Positions 1 through 9,250 are shown, numbered from the stretch's first letter. The stretch: DNA of 64,000 bases from Sediminibacterium magnilacihabitans (GCA_002973575.1 PVEQ01000009.1:1-64000); one strand, 5' to 3'. Translations and numbers: made by a program. The notes: generated by a model from the sequence alone, not told the origin.

Positions 1-356
1 GTAAATGGTTTGACTTCACCCGCTTCAAAGAAGCAATGCTGCATCAGCCATTAGCGGATTGGATCGCCTGGCCCTTAATATACACGTTGCCGGTCTTAGA
101 GCTCGCCATCGCACTGGGACTATTGTCCGATAGATTCAGAAAAGCGGCCTTGTTAGGCTCCTCTTGCCTGCTGGCGGTTTTCACTGCTTATGCCGCCCTC
201 ATCCTGCTGGGCGGGTTCAACAGGATTCCCTGCAGTTGCGGTGCAGTTATCAGCGGTATGGGCTGGAAAGCACATCTTGTATTCAACACATCATTTTTAA
301 TACTAAACGCCTATGGTGTACATCTTTTAAAAAAACTTGACGCTTACCATCAGTGA
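1..356 (+). CDS. MauE/DoxX-like redox membrane protein, 5' end missing
   Basis: The frame is open from base 3, and the codons before the first ATG (base 36) read like protein, so the gene starts outside the window. The visible part has three hydrophobic segments (about residues 8-30, 37-60 and 76-96 counted from the ATG) and a Cys-Ser-Cys-Gly motif at residues 66-69 at the end of the second one. This pattern fits the MauE/methylamine-utilisation branch of DoxX-like inner-membrane proteins, which are thought to pass electrons to periplasmic thiols. A small secreted protein follows 107 bases downstream on the same strand, and a TlpA-SusC-SusD cluster lies convergent. Function in redox chemistry is inferred; the family call is fairly firm. 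Confidence 0.75.
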   Translation, partial: KWFDFTRFKEAMLHQPLADWIAWPLIYTLPVLELAIALGLLSDRFRKAALLGSSCLLAVFTAYAALILLGGFNRIPCSCGAVISGMGWKAHLVFNTSFLILNAYGVHLLKKLDAYHQ

Positions 357-462
357 TCGTAAGCGCCAAGGGTTGGTCGGCCAAAAGACCGTTGAATAGT
401 ACTTATTTCAAAACCAAAGTTTTTTAAGGTAATCTTTTTTTGATTCAAAAAAAGGCCACAAA

Positions 463-795
463 ATGCAAATCAAACTTTTTTCAAAAGCAAACCTGGTTGC
501 TGTAGCCGCACTGTTGATGGCAACCGTAACCATGTCGTTCAAACTCTCCGGTCCAATGCGCGGCAATCTGCCTACCGATTATCATTACAAGATCGCCAGC
601 ACCAATATTGATGACCTGAGAAATATCGGCAACTGGGAAGTTGGTACCGGTACCGATTGCAACACAGGATCAGATGTCCCCTGTGTGATTCCTTACACTG
701 CAAGCCCGTCGGAACCAACCTTCCAGGATTTTCTGAACAACCGCACGCTGGATCAGTTAAAAGCAGCCGCTTCATCTCAAAAGATATCTCAGTAA
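463..795 (+). CDS. Small secreted Cys-containing protein, DUF6520-like
   Basis: A 110-residue protein with a basic start and a hydrophobic stretch at residues 10-26, consistent with an N-terminal export signal. The mature part carries only two cysteines, C66 and C74, followed by an Ile-Pro, and a charged C-terminal tail. Small proteins of this plan commonly sit behind MauE-like genes in Bacteroidota and are filed as DUF6520; I recognise the context and shape rather than a strong motif. The two cysteines could form a disulfide handled by the MauE or TlpA neighbours, which is inference. It ends 13 bases before the SusD gene, which is read on the other strand. Confidence 0.6.
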   Translation: MQIKLFSKANLVAVAALLMATVTMSFKLSGPMRGNLPTDYHYKIASTNIDDLRNIGNWEVGTGTDCNTGSDVPCVIPYTASPSEPTFQDFLNNRTLDQLKAAASSQKISQ

Positions 796-808
796 TAAAG
801 CGGTAACC

Positions 809-2176
809 CTATCTCGGGTTTTGCTGCATACCGGAGATAGCAATAACGTCTTCCGGAACAGGAAGCGCAAATCTTGGGTCATTAGGGGGCAAACTATACT
901 TAGCAGCGCCAATCGTTCGCTGAAGGGTAATGTTTGCCCCTTCCTTATTGAGTCTTTTTACGTCCATCCACCGGAGTCCCCTCATGAGCAGTTCTTTCCT
1001 TCTTTCAGTAAGGATAAATTGAAGCGCCTGTTTTTTATCACTAAACTGCGATCCCGTATAACCCGTTATCCGGTACTTCAACAACCCATCCATATCTTTT
1101 CCCGCCGTTATCAGATCTTCATTCCTGGCAGAACATTCGGCGTGTGTCAGCAACATTTCATCGGTGGCCGGCCCGCAGAAAAGAGCCGGATTCCCATTGT
1201 AACTTCCCCGGAAGCCCACAGAGCCATCCGGGTTGGGCCTGAAGAACAATTGCTTTCTTACATCATTAATGCCATAAGCGCTGTATAGCTCGTTAACGAT
1301 TTTTGCTTTGACTATGCTTAAAGGCCGGGGTGGCGGCGCCGTACTGCTGTAAATCACCTCGCTGTTAAACGGCGGTAATGGATAAGTTTTAGAGGCGGAT
1401 AAACTGCTGTAATCCAAAATACCATTTTTTATTTTTAAGCAGGAATCGGCATACTTCAGCGCTTCGTTGTATTTTCTCATCCATAAATAGGTCCTTGCAA
1501 GCAATCCATGGGCAGCAGCCTTTGAAGCCCGCATTGCGTGGAGTGGTTGTTCGGGGAGCAGCGATGCGGCGGCCTGTAAACCGGTTGTAATTTCACTGTA
1601 CGTTTCACGAAGGGATGCGCGTACCGACTGCTCGTTAAAATCCGTTGTATTTCGCAACGGTAAACCCAGGTCTGCGCCTGAACTGCTGGAATCATAGGCA
1701 AGACAGAAAACAGCCGCTAATTGCAGATAAGCCTTTGCTTTGATGAACAGCGCCTGTCCTTTAACGTTATCCCATATTGCTGCGTTATCCTTACCCCTTT
1801 TGATATCGCCTATCTTTTCCAGCACAGTGTTGGCATAATAAACCAGCGAGAATCCATTCGACCAGTCATTAAATGCATAGTCAAACAAATAATCGTTCGC
1901 CCAGGTGTACATTCTTCTGTCTCCCTGATTGGGCATGGCCATCCAGTCATTTTCTGTCAGGTAGTAATCATCAGCGCTTACCTCGCCCGAAAGTATATCC
2001 CGGCTATTGATCGTTCCGTAATTATCCATCAACGCTTGCAAATCTTCCAGCGTATGGGGAATAGCAAGCGTGCTGTCTGATTTTTTATCGAGAAATTTTT
2101 TACAGCCGGATAACGGAAGCAATATCATCCCAATGATGATCGTGGTGCTGAATACCGAATGAATATATTTTGACAT
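809..2176 (-). CDS. RagB/SusD family nutrient-uptake lipoprotein
   Basis: 455 residues, a little shorter than the usual 480-600. It starts with a signal peptide ending in a Leu-Ser-Gly-Cys lipobox (C25), so it is a surface lipoprotein. The SusD fold is supported by the opening KKFLD motif just after the lipid Cys, TPR-like helices around residues 150-250, and the C-terminal signature RRKELLMRGLRWMDVKRLN at about residues 393-411. SusD proteins cap a SusC channel and bind the ligand. The partner SusC gene lies 11 bases upstream on the same strand. No glycoside hydrolase or sigma/anti-sigma pair is near, so the ligand need not be a glycan. Confidence 0.93.
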   Translation of the reverse strand: MSKYIHSVFSTTIIIGMILLPLSGCKKFLDKKSDSTLAIPHTLEDLQALMDNYGTINSRDILSGEVSADDYYLTENDWMAMPNQGDRRMYTWANDYLFDYAFNDWSNGFSLVYYANTVLEKIGDIKRGKDNAAIWDNVKGQALFIKAKAYLQLAAVFCLAYDSSSSGADLGLPLRNTTDFNEQSVRASLRETYSEITTGLQAAASLLPEQPLHAMRASKAAAHGLLARTYLWMRKYNEALKYADSCLKIKNGILDYSSLSASKTYPLPPFNSEVIYSSTAPPPRPLSIVKAKIVNELYSAYGINDVRKQLFFRPNPDGSVGFRGSYNGNPALFCGPATDEMLLTHAECSARNEDLITAGKDMDGLLKYRITGYTGSQFSDKKQALQFILTERRKELLMRGLRWMDVKRLNKEGANITLQRTIGAAKYSLPPNDPRFALPVPEDVIAISGMQQNPR

Positions 2177-2187
2177 AATAGTTGAGT

Positions 2188-5100
2188 TTAAAAAGTTCCT
2201 TTAATACCTATCGTAACACTTGTTGGCTCCGGGATACTGCCCATAAAGTAGTCTGGGTCTAACCCGTCTTTATTAGACCGCCACAGGATGCCGATATTAT
2301 TGACGTTGAAATGCAGACTGATCCTCTTCAGCGGCAATCCGCTCCTTATCCAGTCGTAGGAAAGCGCAATGTATTTGAGGCGGATATGATCCCCTTTGTC
2401 AATCAGCGCTTCAGAATTCGTATAAAAACGGTCGCGGCTGCTGTTAGCAGGATAGACCATCGAAGGGACATTCGTCGTACGCTCATCTCCGGGCTGTTGC
2501 CACCGGTTGGAGAAATCGGCATGCCCCATTTTGTAGGCAAACAGTGAAGTGTAATTGATTGAGCTTTTCTTGAAGTAATGCCCGAATTTTCCCATCAACC
2601 GAAACGTTAGCGATACATTTTTCCAGCTCACGGTATTCCCCAGGGTGGCTATCATCCGCGGCGTAGCAGGACCGTTATATTGCAGGTCGGTAACCTGCAC
2701 GGAAGAACCAGCCAGCGCCGTATAGTCTTTGCTAATGGCTCCCTTAAAATATCCCCGCGGGTCGCCGGTTGCAGGGTCAAGCCCCGCCCATGGGTAAGAA
2801 AAAATGGAATAAACCGGCTTCCCCTTCAGCCCCGCAATCTGTGCTCCGCCGTTAAGAAAGCTGCTTGCATCGTTTGAGCTCAGGTAGTAGTCCGTCACTT
2901 TGTCCTGGTAATAGTTAATATTCAAATCCGAATACCATTTCACTGCCCTGTTCATATTGATGCTACTCAGCGAAATGTCTACGCCCGATGCGCTCATGGA
3001 AGCAACATTCTTTAAAATAGTAAATGCCGCCACACTGGTATAATCCACCGGCACGGTTCCAAAAAGATCAGCGCCTTTTTTCTGGTAGTATTCCACGCTG
3101 CCCGTCAGGATGTCGGATTTCAGTTTAAAGTCGATGCCCAAATTCAGGGTGGCTACTTTTTCCCACTTCAAATTGGGATTGGGAAAGTTTTCAAACCTCG
3201 CATATGGAAGCAAAGTATAGGGTGATACGCCATTATATATGATTGTTGTAACGGCAGCTCTGCGTGTATCCACATTGCCGCTGTATCCATAAGTAGCGCG
3301 GAGTTTTAAGAATGGCAATAACCGGCTATGGTAAAAGCGTTCGCGGGACATGGTCCAGGAAAATCCGGATGACCACAGCAGGTTCCATTTTTCATTGGCA
3401 TGCACACCGAAAAGATTAGAAGCATCTTTACGCCCGCTGGCGGAAAAACTGTACCGGCTATTGAGTGTGTACGCAGCATTGGCGTATAAAGAAACAAACC
3501 GGTTAGATGATTGCCTGTTTGCCGACGGATCAAGGATAAAATCGGGGCCACCGCCAAACCACGAGGTAAAGGGCCGCGTATAGTCAACCGATCCATGTGT
3601 AAGTAAATCTTCATCAAAGCCGTATAAACGATAGTTGCCGCCCACTGATGAGATATCTCTCATTTCAGCGCCCGCAATGGCCGACACACTGTGCCTGCTC
3701 CAGGTATTTTGATAGTTCAACTGTTCCCTCACCTGGTGAGAACTGATCACATTGTTCGATTGATCCCTGATCGCCCCCACCGGGATATGACGTACAAAAG
3801 CACCGGTGGCGTCAATTTCAGAAAAACGGTTTATCAGGTTTCTTGTAAAATAGCTGTTCAGCCCCTGGATGTTTGTGATATCGGTTGACTGTCTTCCATA
3901 TTGGTATTTTATTTCTGCCGAAAGTGTTTTGAAGATCTGATACCCCAAATCAAGATTGGCTGTGATGTCCTGGCGCGTGGCCGTCATGTGCTGAAACAAA
4001 TAGTCTTCCGCCGGGTAATAGTTCCAGTTCAGCAGCCTTCCTCCCCCGGCGCTGTCAATATAGGGTTGCCGGTAGTCCTTCATAATGGAAAGCGGCGCAC
4101 CACCTTCATCCCGGAACCGGGCGTAGGGATATAAGGCACCGCTGGCGGTGGAAATGCTTCCGTAACCGGGCCTGCCGTTGGTTTGTGATGCCAGCGTATA
4201 AAGCAACGAAGTGGTGAATGTCCATTTTTTAAATGGTTTGTACGTATGGCTAAAGCGAAGGTTGATACGGCTATCTTTTGCATCCAGATTGCTGATGTTG
4301 CGGTCAACACCGGAAGAAAATATCCAGCTATGATGGGAGCCTCCACCCGAAAGATTCAAAAAATACTGCTGGTTAAAAGCCTTACGGTACACATACTTCG
4401 CAAATTCGTTTCTTACATCGATCTTACGGAGCGCAGCGGTTTTTTGCTGGTAGTCATCCGCCGTGATGGCTCCGTTTTCTTTTTGTATCAGCAGCTCAAT
4501 AACCGGTGTGAGGGCCGGCCTGTCTGGAGAATTGATCCAGAAATTGTAATAACCTTTCTTATACAATAACTCCTCCACATCAATAAAATCCGAAGGACTA
4601 ATCGGTTTCAGATAAAAAAGATCGGGCTTCGCAGTTGTCGTCAGGTTGGCGCTGAAATCTATTTGCAGCGGCTTGTTAAAGCTTCCCTTTTTGGTGGTAA
4701 TAACAATGACGCCGTTTCCGGCCCTTGTTCCCCATATGGAGGCCGCTGCGGCATCTTTCAGGATGGTGATGCTTTCTACCATATTCGGGTTAATGTTTGC
4801 CAGGTCGCCCTCGTAGGGAAAATTATCTACGATAACCAGCGGATCGGTCATACCCTTGATAGTGCTCATGCCCCGCACCATATTGCGTTGCTGCCCGTTC
4901 TGTCCCCTGTAAACGGAATAGCCGTTAGCGATCGCTTCCAGCCTGTCCATCACGTTGGTGGTTACCTGTTGATTGAACAGTTGCTCGCCGATCGTGGTAA
5001 AAGACCCGGTGGCGCGTTCTTTGGGAAGTTTTTGGTAGCCGGTTGACACGGTAACTTCTGAAAGCAAGGCGGTCCGTGGTTCCAATAAAATGTCTATATG

Positions 5101-5364
5101 CTTCGGATAAGGAGCCCTGTAGGTTTTTTCCCAGGTAGTGTACCCGGAGAAAGACAGTTTTAAGGTAAAGCTGTCTTTATGTACAGCGATGCGGAAATTC
5201 CCCTGGTCGTCGGTGAGGGTGTTTTTTGTTTCATATTGTACGGTGGCGCCGGTTAACGGCAAGCCTGTTGCGTAGGACAACACGGTTCCCGTAACGGATA
5301 CCTGCCCGCTCGTGATGCTGCATACAAAGAGGCAGCAGGCTGTTATGATACAGTAGATTCTCAT
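2188..5364 (-). CDS. SusC/RagA family TonB-linked outer-membrane transporter
   Basis: 1058 residues with a signal peptide ending near residue 20. Order of domains: a carboxypeptidase-regulatory-like beta sandwich (about 22-95), a TonB-dependent plug (about 105-230) with the SusC signature around NPNMVESITILKDAAAASIW and GTRAGNGVIVITTKKG, then a long beta barrel ending in Phe. It imports a ligand using TonB energy with the SusD lipoprotein encoded next to it. The TlpA-like gene sits 45 bases upstream, so the three probably form one transcript. No N-terminal FecR-interacting signalling domain is seen, so it is probably not a sigma-factor signalling receptor. Confidence 0.95.
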   Translation of the reverse strand: MRIYCIITACCLFVCSITSGQVSVTGTVLSYATGLPLTGATVQYETKNTLTDDQGNFRIAVHKDSFTLKLSFSGYTTWEKTYRAPYPKHIDILLEPRTALLSEVTVSTGYQKLPKERATGSFTTIGEQLFNQQVTTNVMDRLEAIANGYSVYRGQNGQQRNMVRGMSTIKGMTDPLVIVDNFPYEGDLANINPNMVESITILKDAAAASIWGTRAGNGVIVITTKKGSFNKPLQIDFSANLTTTAKPDLFYLKPISPSDFIDVEELLYKKGYYNFWINSPDRPALTPVIELLIQKENGAITADDYQQKTAALRKIDVRNEFAKYVYRKAFNQQYFLNLSGGGSHHSWIFSSGVDRNISNLDAKDSRINLRFSHTYKPFKKWTFTTSLLYTLASQTNGRPGYGSISTASGALYPYARFRDEGGAPLSIMKDYRQPYIDSAGGGRLLNWNYYPAEDYLFQHMTATRQDITANLDLGYQIFKTLSAEIKYQYGRQSTDITNIQGLNSYFTRNLINRFSEIDATGAFVRHIPVGAIRDQSNNVISSHQVREQLNYQNTWSRHSVSAIAGAEMRDISSVGGNYRLYGFDEDLLTHGSVDYTRPFTSWFGGGPDFILDPSANRQSSNRFVSLYANAAYTLNSRYSFSASGRKDASNLFGVHANEKWNLLWSSGFSWTMSRERFYHSRLLPFLKLRATYGYSGNVDTRRAAVTTIIYNGVSPYTLLPYARFENFPNPNLKWEKVATLNLGIDFKLKSDILTGSVEYYQKKGADLFGTVPVDYTSVAAFTILKNVASMSASGVDISLSSINMNRAVKWYSDLNINYYQDKVTDYYLSSNDASSFLNGGAQIAGLKGKPVYSIFSYPWAGLDPATGDPRGYFKGAISKDYTALAGSSVQVTDLQYNGPATPRMIATLGNTVSWKNVSLTFRLMGKFGHYFKKSSINYTSLFAYKMGHADFSNRWQQPGDERTTNVPSMVYPANSSRDRFYTNSEALIDKGDHIRLKYIALSYDWIRSGLPLKRISLHFNVNNIGILWRSNKDGLDPDYFMGSIPEPTSVTIGIKGTF

Positions 5365-5409
5365 TGGTAGTTTTTAAAAGTTTAAAAAAATGGGTCACTG
5401 GCGCCCTGG

Positions 5410-6762
5410 TCATTGAGCGTCCTTATCAGCTAAAACAAATACACGCATTGGTCTTTTGCCGGTAACTATTTCCAAACCGTATGCTTGCAGTTTCTTTTTG
5501 ATTAATTTAAAATCCAACGGTTCATGCAAGGGTAAATCCAGCTTGCCGCTGAAACCGGAAGCATTCACCACCGGCAGTTTAACAGCTTCGGACTGGTTTA
5601 ATATTTTCACCACTTTTTCGATGGCAACCCCGGTGGCGGATGTTCTAACCGACGCCCCGCTTTTTTGAATAATGAAGCAGGGGATTGTTTTCGTTTCAAT
5701 GCTTCCATGATAGGCCGAGTAGCGATTTAAATCCTGGAGCATGTACGCAAATAAATTGCGGGCAGCCTTTACGGGAACGATCAAATCATAATTGTAAAAG
5801 TTTCGGACTTCATTATTGGGATCAGTGAAAGACATCTGGACTGCGGCTGTATCTTTTACTGTAAGGATGAGCAGCTTCCGGTTGTATGTCAATCCCGCTT
5901 TTTCAAACAGCGGAAATACGGCAGCTTCGTAAAGCTCAAGTATTTCCAGATTGGTAACGGCCCTGCCCCTTAATATTTCTCCGTATCTTCTGTATCGGTT
6001 GCCACTTGGCAGGCCGACATATCGTCCCTTATAGAAAATAGAGTAACATGAGTTGCTGTCCAGTTCAATATCTCCGCCAAGAAACAATGGCTTTTCACCA
6101 TTCAGTTCAACTTTGTTAATAATGCCATTGGCGGTTTCGGCAAGCGCAGATTTTATATTTGGCGAAGTGATTTCTTCAGGCCCCGATTGCACCAGGAAAC
6201 GTCCTCCGGGACTTATCCAGATACAATGGGGTATTGTTCTGTGATGAAAGTAGGTGCCGAGCGTTGTATCGGCTACAACCGATGCTGTGTTTGTCTGTTT
6301 GAGGATAGCGTTTGTTTTGAGGAAATCCGAAATTTTATCCCGCCCTTCCGTTGTGACAGGCAGTACCACCATATTGTCTTGAAATTGTTCCTGCAACTGG
6401 TGCACCCTCGGCATGGCCTTGATACAGGCGCCGCACCAGGTAGCCCAGAAATCCAGTATGATCAACTTGCCTTTATAATCGGCAAGCCTGATGGTTTTCT
6501 TTCCCTGTGGGTGGTTTACGACTTGTAATGTTTGATGCCAAAGTGCATCGGGTATGGTGTCACCGATGGTCAGTTTAAATGGCCCCAGCTCATTGACAGA
6601 GTCGGGGCGTTTGCCCTTAACCAGGTACACGCTCACATCAGCCAGTGGTTGAAAGGGAGTCACGGCTGAGTGGGTAATACCGGAAAGGGTGCGGGAGAGA
6701 TAATTCGTTCGGGCTTGGCTTTGCCATGGGCAAAGCAATAGCAGTAAGCAAAAGTAGCGCAT
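5410..6762 (-). CDS. TlpA-like thioredoxin fused to a DUF3738-like C-terminus
   Basis: 450 residues with a signal peptide (about 1-17). A TlpA/ResA-type thioredoxin domain spans about residues 75-205, with the redox motif Cys-Gly-Ala-Cys inside FWATWCGACIKAMP and a cis-Pro region at RTIPHCIW. The C-terminal 200 residues contain no thioredoxin features; the last part (LPVVNASGFSGKLDLPL, then LKKKLQAYGLEIVTGKRP) resembles the end of DUF3738/TIGR03435 proteins. TlpA proteins reduce or shuffle disulfides in the periplasm. It leads the SusC-SusD cluster and may handle the thiols of the imported ligand or of the small Cys-containing protein opposite. The C-terminal assignment is by eye. Confidence 0.82.
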   Translation of the reverse strand: MRYFCLLLLLCPWQSQARTNYLSRTLSGITHSAVTPFQPLADVSVYLVKGKRPDSVNELGPFKLTIGDTIPDALWHQTLQVVNHPQGKKTIRLADYKGKLIILDFWATWCGACIKAMPRVHQLQEQFQDNMVVLPVTTEGRDKISDFLKTNAILKQTNTASVVADTTLGTYFHHRTIPHCIWISPGGRFLVQSGPEEITSPNIKSALAETANGIINKVELNGEKPLFLGGDIELDSNSCYSIFYKGRYVGLPSGNRYRRYGEILRGRAVTNLEILELYEAAVFPLFEKAGLTYNRKLLILTVKDTAAVQMSFTDPNNEVRNFYNYDLIVPVKAARNLFAYMLQDLNRYSAYHGSIETKTIPCFIIQKSGASVRTSATGVAIEKVVKILNQSEAVKLPVVNASGFSGKLDLPLHEPLDFKLIKKKLQAYGLEIVTGKRPMRVFVLADKDAQ

Positions 6763-6819
6763 ATTTTTGCAGTTAGGTAAGTGAGGAAATGGATGACTAA
6801 AATGAACGGGACCGCCCTA

Positions 6820-7092
6820 CTATACCGGGTTTTTCGGCTTCTTTGCGTATTGGGATTTCAGGCGCGAGAGCGCTGCACCCTGGGGGGAGATTAGGATGAT
6901 CCTGCTGGTTTTTCGGAAGTCTTTTGTAAAGGGGCAGACTTTAAAATGATAGCGAGGAAATGAAATGCCTTCTTTTTGAGCGCGAAGATGCCTTTTAACA
7001 AAATGGCACAAAACAGTGTCCAGTGCCTCTTTGTGAAAAAGGCCCTTTCGTATCAGCGTTTCTAAGTTAATATGTAAGGTCATGGCACGCAT
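6820..7092 (-). CDS. Unrecognised 90-residue basic protein, doubtful gene
   Basis: A 90-codon frame that starts with ATG at 7092 (a second ATG lies three codons in). The product is rich in Lys and Arg, with two cysteines and a C-terminal basic tail. I recognise no family and there is no convincing ribosome site. It fills the gap between the TlpA gene and the XRE regulator, which would otherwise be empty. It could be a real orphan gene of the accessory stretch or chance; treat as tentative. Confidence 0.3.
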   Translation of the reverse strand: MRAMTLHINLETLIRKGLFHKEALDTVLCHFVKRHLRAQKEGISFPRYHFKVCPFTKDFRKTSRIILISPQGAALSRLKSQYAKKPKNPV

Positions 7093-7192
7093 TTGAAGGA
7101 TATAGCTACATAGATGGTGATTTAATGCACTCGTTTATAAACGCTTCCTCATAGGTGATTGTTCAGGGTTAATGTTTTTTCCACTTTTGATT

Positions 7193-7438
7193 ATGCCCAA
7201 TAGGCAAGTGGATAAAACGAAAGTCGATCTCTTTGTGATTGAAAAAGTCAAGGAAAAAAGGCTCGGACTGGGTATGTCCCAGGCTGATCTGGCTTATGCC
7301 CTTGACATGTCTGTTGGCTTCATTGGTAAGATTGAGAGCCCCAATTATCCTACCCATTACAATGTCAAACACCTCAATGATCTGGCAAAGGTGTTGAAAT
7401 GCAGCCCCCAGGATTTTTTACCTAAGAAGCCATTGTAA
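7193..7438 (+). CDS. XRE-family HTH transcriptional regulator
   Basis: 81 residues when started at the ATG at 7193 (PNRQVDKTK follows); an earlier ATG at 7172 would add seven hydrophobic residues and seems less likely. A Cro/C1-type helix-turn-helix covers about residues 15-72: GLGMSQADLAYALDMSVGFIGKIE is the HTH core, and the tail ends at SPQDFLPKKPL. Proteins of this exact plan are common single-domain regulators in Bacteroidota. Such regulators often control a neighbour; here the neighbours are a Fic gene (on the other strand, beyond a gene remnant) and an unrecognised small frame. Its target is unknown. Confidence 0.85.
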   Translation: MPNRQVDKTKVDLFVIEKVKEKRLGLGMSQADLAYALDMSVGFIGKIESPNYPTHYNVKHLNDLAKVLKCSPQDFLPKKPL

Positions 7439-7493
7439 TCTTTCTGCTTCGGCAAACAAACGTTATTCTAAAGCTAAAATAGAATAATTTCTA

Positions 7494-7805
7494 TTAATCA
7501 CCAACAGGAAAGTGCAAAAAGGAAGAAAAAATTGCTTCTGTTATGGTTAACAGTTCCTTTCCTGCCAGCTCAGAGAAATTTACCTTCGTTCTGATCTTTC
7601 CTGTGATACTGGCCTCAATCTTGGCGATCTCCAGTTTTTCCCGTCTTGCTGGATGACGAGGTTTATTTACCGATACAAAAAATGACTTGGGCTGATTCTA
7701 GTGGGTTTCAGGGGAATTAGTCCAGGAATAGTAACTGGTTTCAATCAAGCAGACAGTATTATTCTGTAGGTGTTTAAAACGATGTATTTCTATTTGAATA
7801 TCCTT
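7494..7805 (-). pseudogene. Possible gene remnant between the XRE and fic genes
   Basis: The 350-base gap between the XRE regulator and fic holds no intact gene. On the minus strand one frame stays open from a stop at about 7805 down to the stop at 7494-7496, broken only by a TAG at 7698-7700. The 67 codons after the TAG read like protein (basic and Leu/Ile rich, for example RREKLEIAKIEASITGKI) and there is no Met anywhere in the frame. This fits a decayed gene with a lost start, but a chance open frame in AT-rich DNA is not excluded. I recognise no family. Confidence 0.25.
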
Positions 7806-8914
7806 AAGTAATCATCAAAAACATACACTTTCTTCCTCTGCCCTCCAGTAATTTCTTTTAATATTTCTAGTCGCTCCAATTCCTTTATAAGCAAGTATGC
7901 TGATGGAAGGGATATTTCAGCAATTCCAGCAACCTTTTCAGCATTAACTATAGGCTTATGATATAACTGATTAATTACTTTCTGGGCATTTGCGGCTCTA
8001 CTACCTAAGGTTTGTACCTTTCCTTCAACTTGTTTTTGTAATCCCAAAATGTTGTCGAATGTCGCAATACCATTTTTCGCTGTTTCAATGATTCCTACCA
8101 GAAAGAACTTCAACCATTGATCTATATCATTCCGCTCCCTTGCTCTCATTAAATTATCATAATAATGTGTTCTGTTTCTTTCCAAAAAATCTGACAAGTA
8201 CAATATTGGCTTACGAAGTATTCCTTTGCTCACTAAATATAATGGTATCATTAATCTTCCAACACGGCCATTACCATCTAAGAAAGGGTGGATTGTTTCA
8301 AATTGATAATGAACAATTCCAATTTTCAGCAATTCTGGTAAGTATTTGGAGTCATCATGAACAAACTTTTCTATATCTGCCATCAACTCCTGAATACTTG
8401 TATGTATCGGTGGAACGAAAATAGCGTCATTGATACTGGCTCCTCCTATCCAATTCTGGCTTGATCGAAATTCTCCAGGTTGTTTTTTGGAGCCACGCAC
8501 ACCCTGCATTAATACCTTATGCGTTTCCCTTATCAAACGTGATGAAAATGGCAATTGATCTAAAGCTTTTACAGCAACATCCATTGCATTGATATAATTC
8601 TGTACCTCTTCCCAATCATCCCTTTTGTCTAACGGAACATCTTCCTTGTCTAATAGCGCCTCTTCGATATCCGTTTGCGTACCCTCAATCTTGCTGCTTT
8701 GTGTCGCCTCTTTCAGAACATGCATGCTTATAAACAGTTCTATATTAGGAATATAATTAGAATACATATCCAATCTTCCTAATTCACGATCTGCTTGACT
8801 TAGCAATTGCAGAATTTCCATATTATCAACATACCATTGCCTATCGACAAAATCTGGCTGAAAACTTTTATAATATCCTTGGTTTATATAGTTTCCGGAT
8901 TTAAAATCTTTCAT
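7790..8914 (-). CDS. Fic family AMP-transferase with own inhibitory helix
   Basis: 374 residues. Order: Fic N-terminal helical region (about 15-100), Fic core with the full catalytic motif HPFLDGNGRVGR at residues 209-220, and a C-terminal winged helix (about 300-374). Fic enzymes transfer AMP (or other nucleotide parts) to Ser, Thr or Tyr of target proteins. A class II inhibitory motif Ser-x-x-x-Glu-Gly is present at residues 73-78 (SSKIEG), so the enzyme should hold itself inactive until triggered. Base use is clearly more AT-rich than flanking genes, hinting at transfer. Repeated CTTAAATAA boxes sit just upstream, suggesting self-control through the winged helix. All key residues are intact. 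Confidence 0.93.
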   Translation of the reverse strand: MKDFKSGNYINQGYYKSFQPDFVDRQWYVDNMEILQLLSQADRELGRLDMYSNYIPNIELFISMHVLKEATQSSKIEGTQTDIEEALLDKEDVPLDKRDDWEEVQNYINAMDVAVKALDQLPFSSRLIRETHKVLMQGVRGSKKQPGEFRSSQNWIGGASINDAIFVPPIHTSIQELMADIEKFVHDDSKYLPELLKIGIVHYQFETIHPFLDGNGRVGRLMIPLYLVSKGILRKPILYLSDFLERNRTHYYDNLMRARERNDIDQWLKFFLVGIIETAKNGIATFDNILGLQKQVEGKVQTLGSRAANAQKVINQLYHKPIVNAEKVAGIAEISLPSAYLLIKELERLEILKEITGGQRKKVYVFDDYLRIFK

Positions 8915-9250
8915 TTTACAGGATTCTTAAATAAAGGTACCCCTTATTTAAGATTTTGCCATTTTTCTTAAATAAGAAGATTTTAATTATCGATTTTATC
9001 CATTTTTCTAAATAGCAACCAAATTATTAAGAAAAGTTTAAATACAATCCTTTATTTTGCTATTGATTATGAGCCATTTAGACAAAGTATAGAACATGCT
9101 TAAAACTGTCTAACCAACTTTTCTGTCAGAGTTGTAACAGAATAGTAACGAATATCCGGCTACTAAAGGCAAGAAAGGGCAACAAAAGGCAAATGGAATC
9201 TGTTGATAATCAATGTAAACCCAGTAGAACGTGGGTGAATAGTGAAGGGG
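8915..9250. other. AT-rich gap between mnmE and fic
   Basis: 336 bases without a gene. The fic-proximal 65 bases hold three CTTAAATAA-type boxes (listed separately). The rest is AT-rich up to about 9160, with no open frame of note, no tRNA and no clear terminator hairpin for mnmE. I see nothing else in it. Confidence 0.6.
8925..8979 (-). promoter_or_regulatory. Three CTTAAATAA boxes upstream of fic
   Basis: TCTTAAATAA at 8925-8934 faces its reverse complement TTATTTAAGA at 8944-8953, and a third copy, TTCTTAAATAAGAA, lies at 8965-8978. The first begins 11 bases before the fic start codon. Three copies of a 9-base word in 55 bases, two of them in an inverted arrangement, suggest an operator, plausibly bound by the winged-helix end of Fic or by the nearby XRE protein. 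AT-rich background weakens the case somewhat. Confidence 0.5.

Noticed and set aside
2188..5364. SusC/SusD as a polysaccharide utilisation locus
   Set aside because: No glycoside hydrolase, lyase or SusR/ECF regulator is next to it; the neighbours are redox proteins. The sulfatases are 24 kb away with no shared signal seen.
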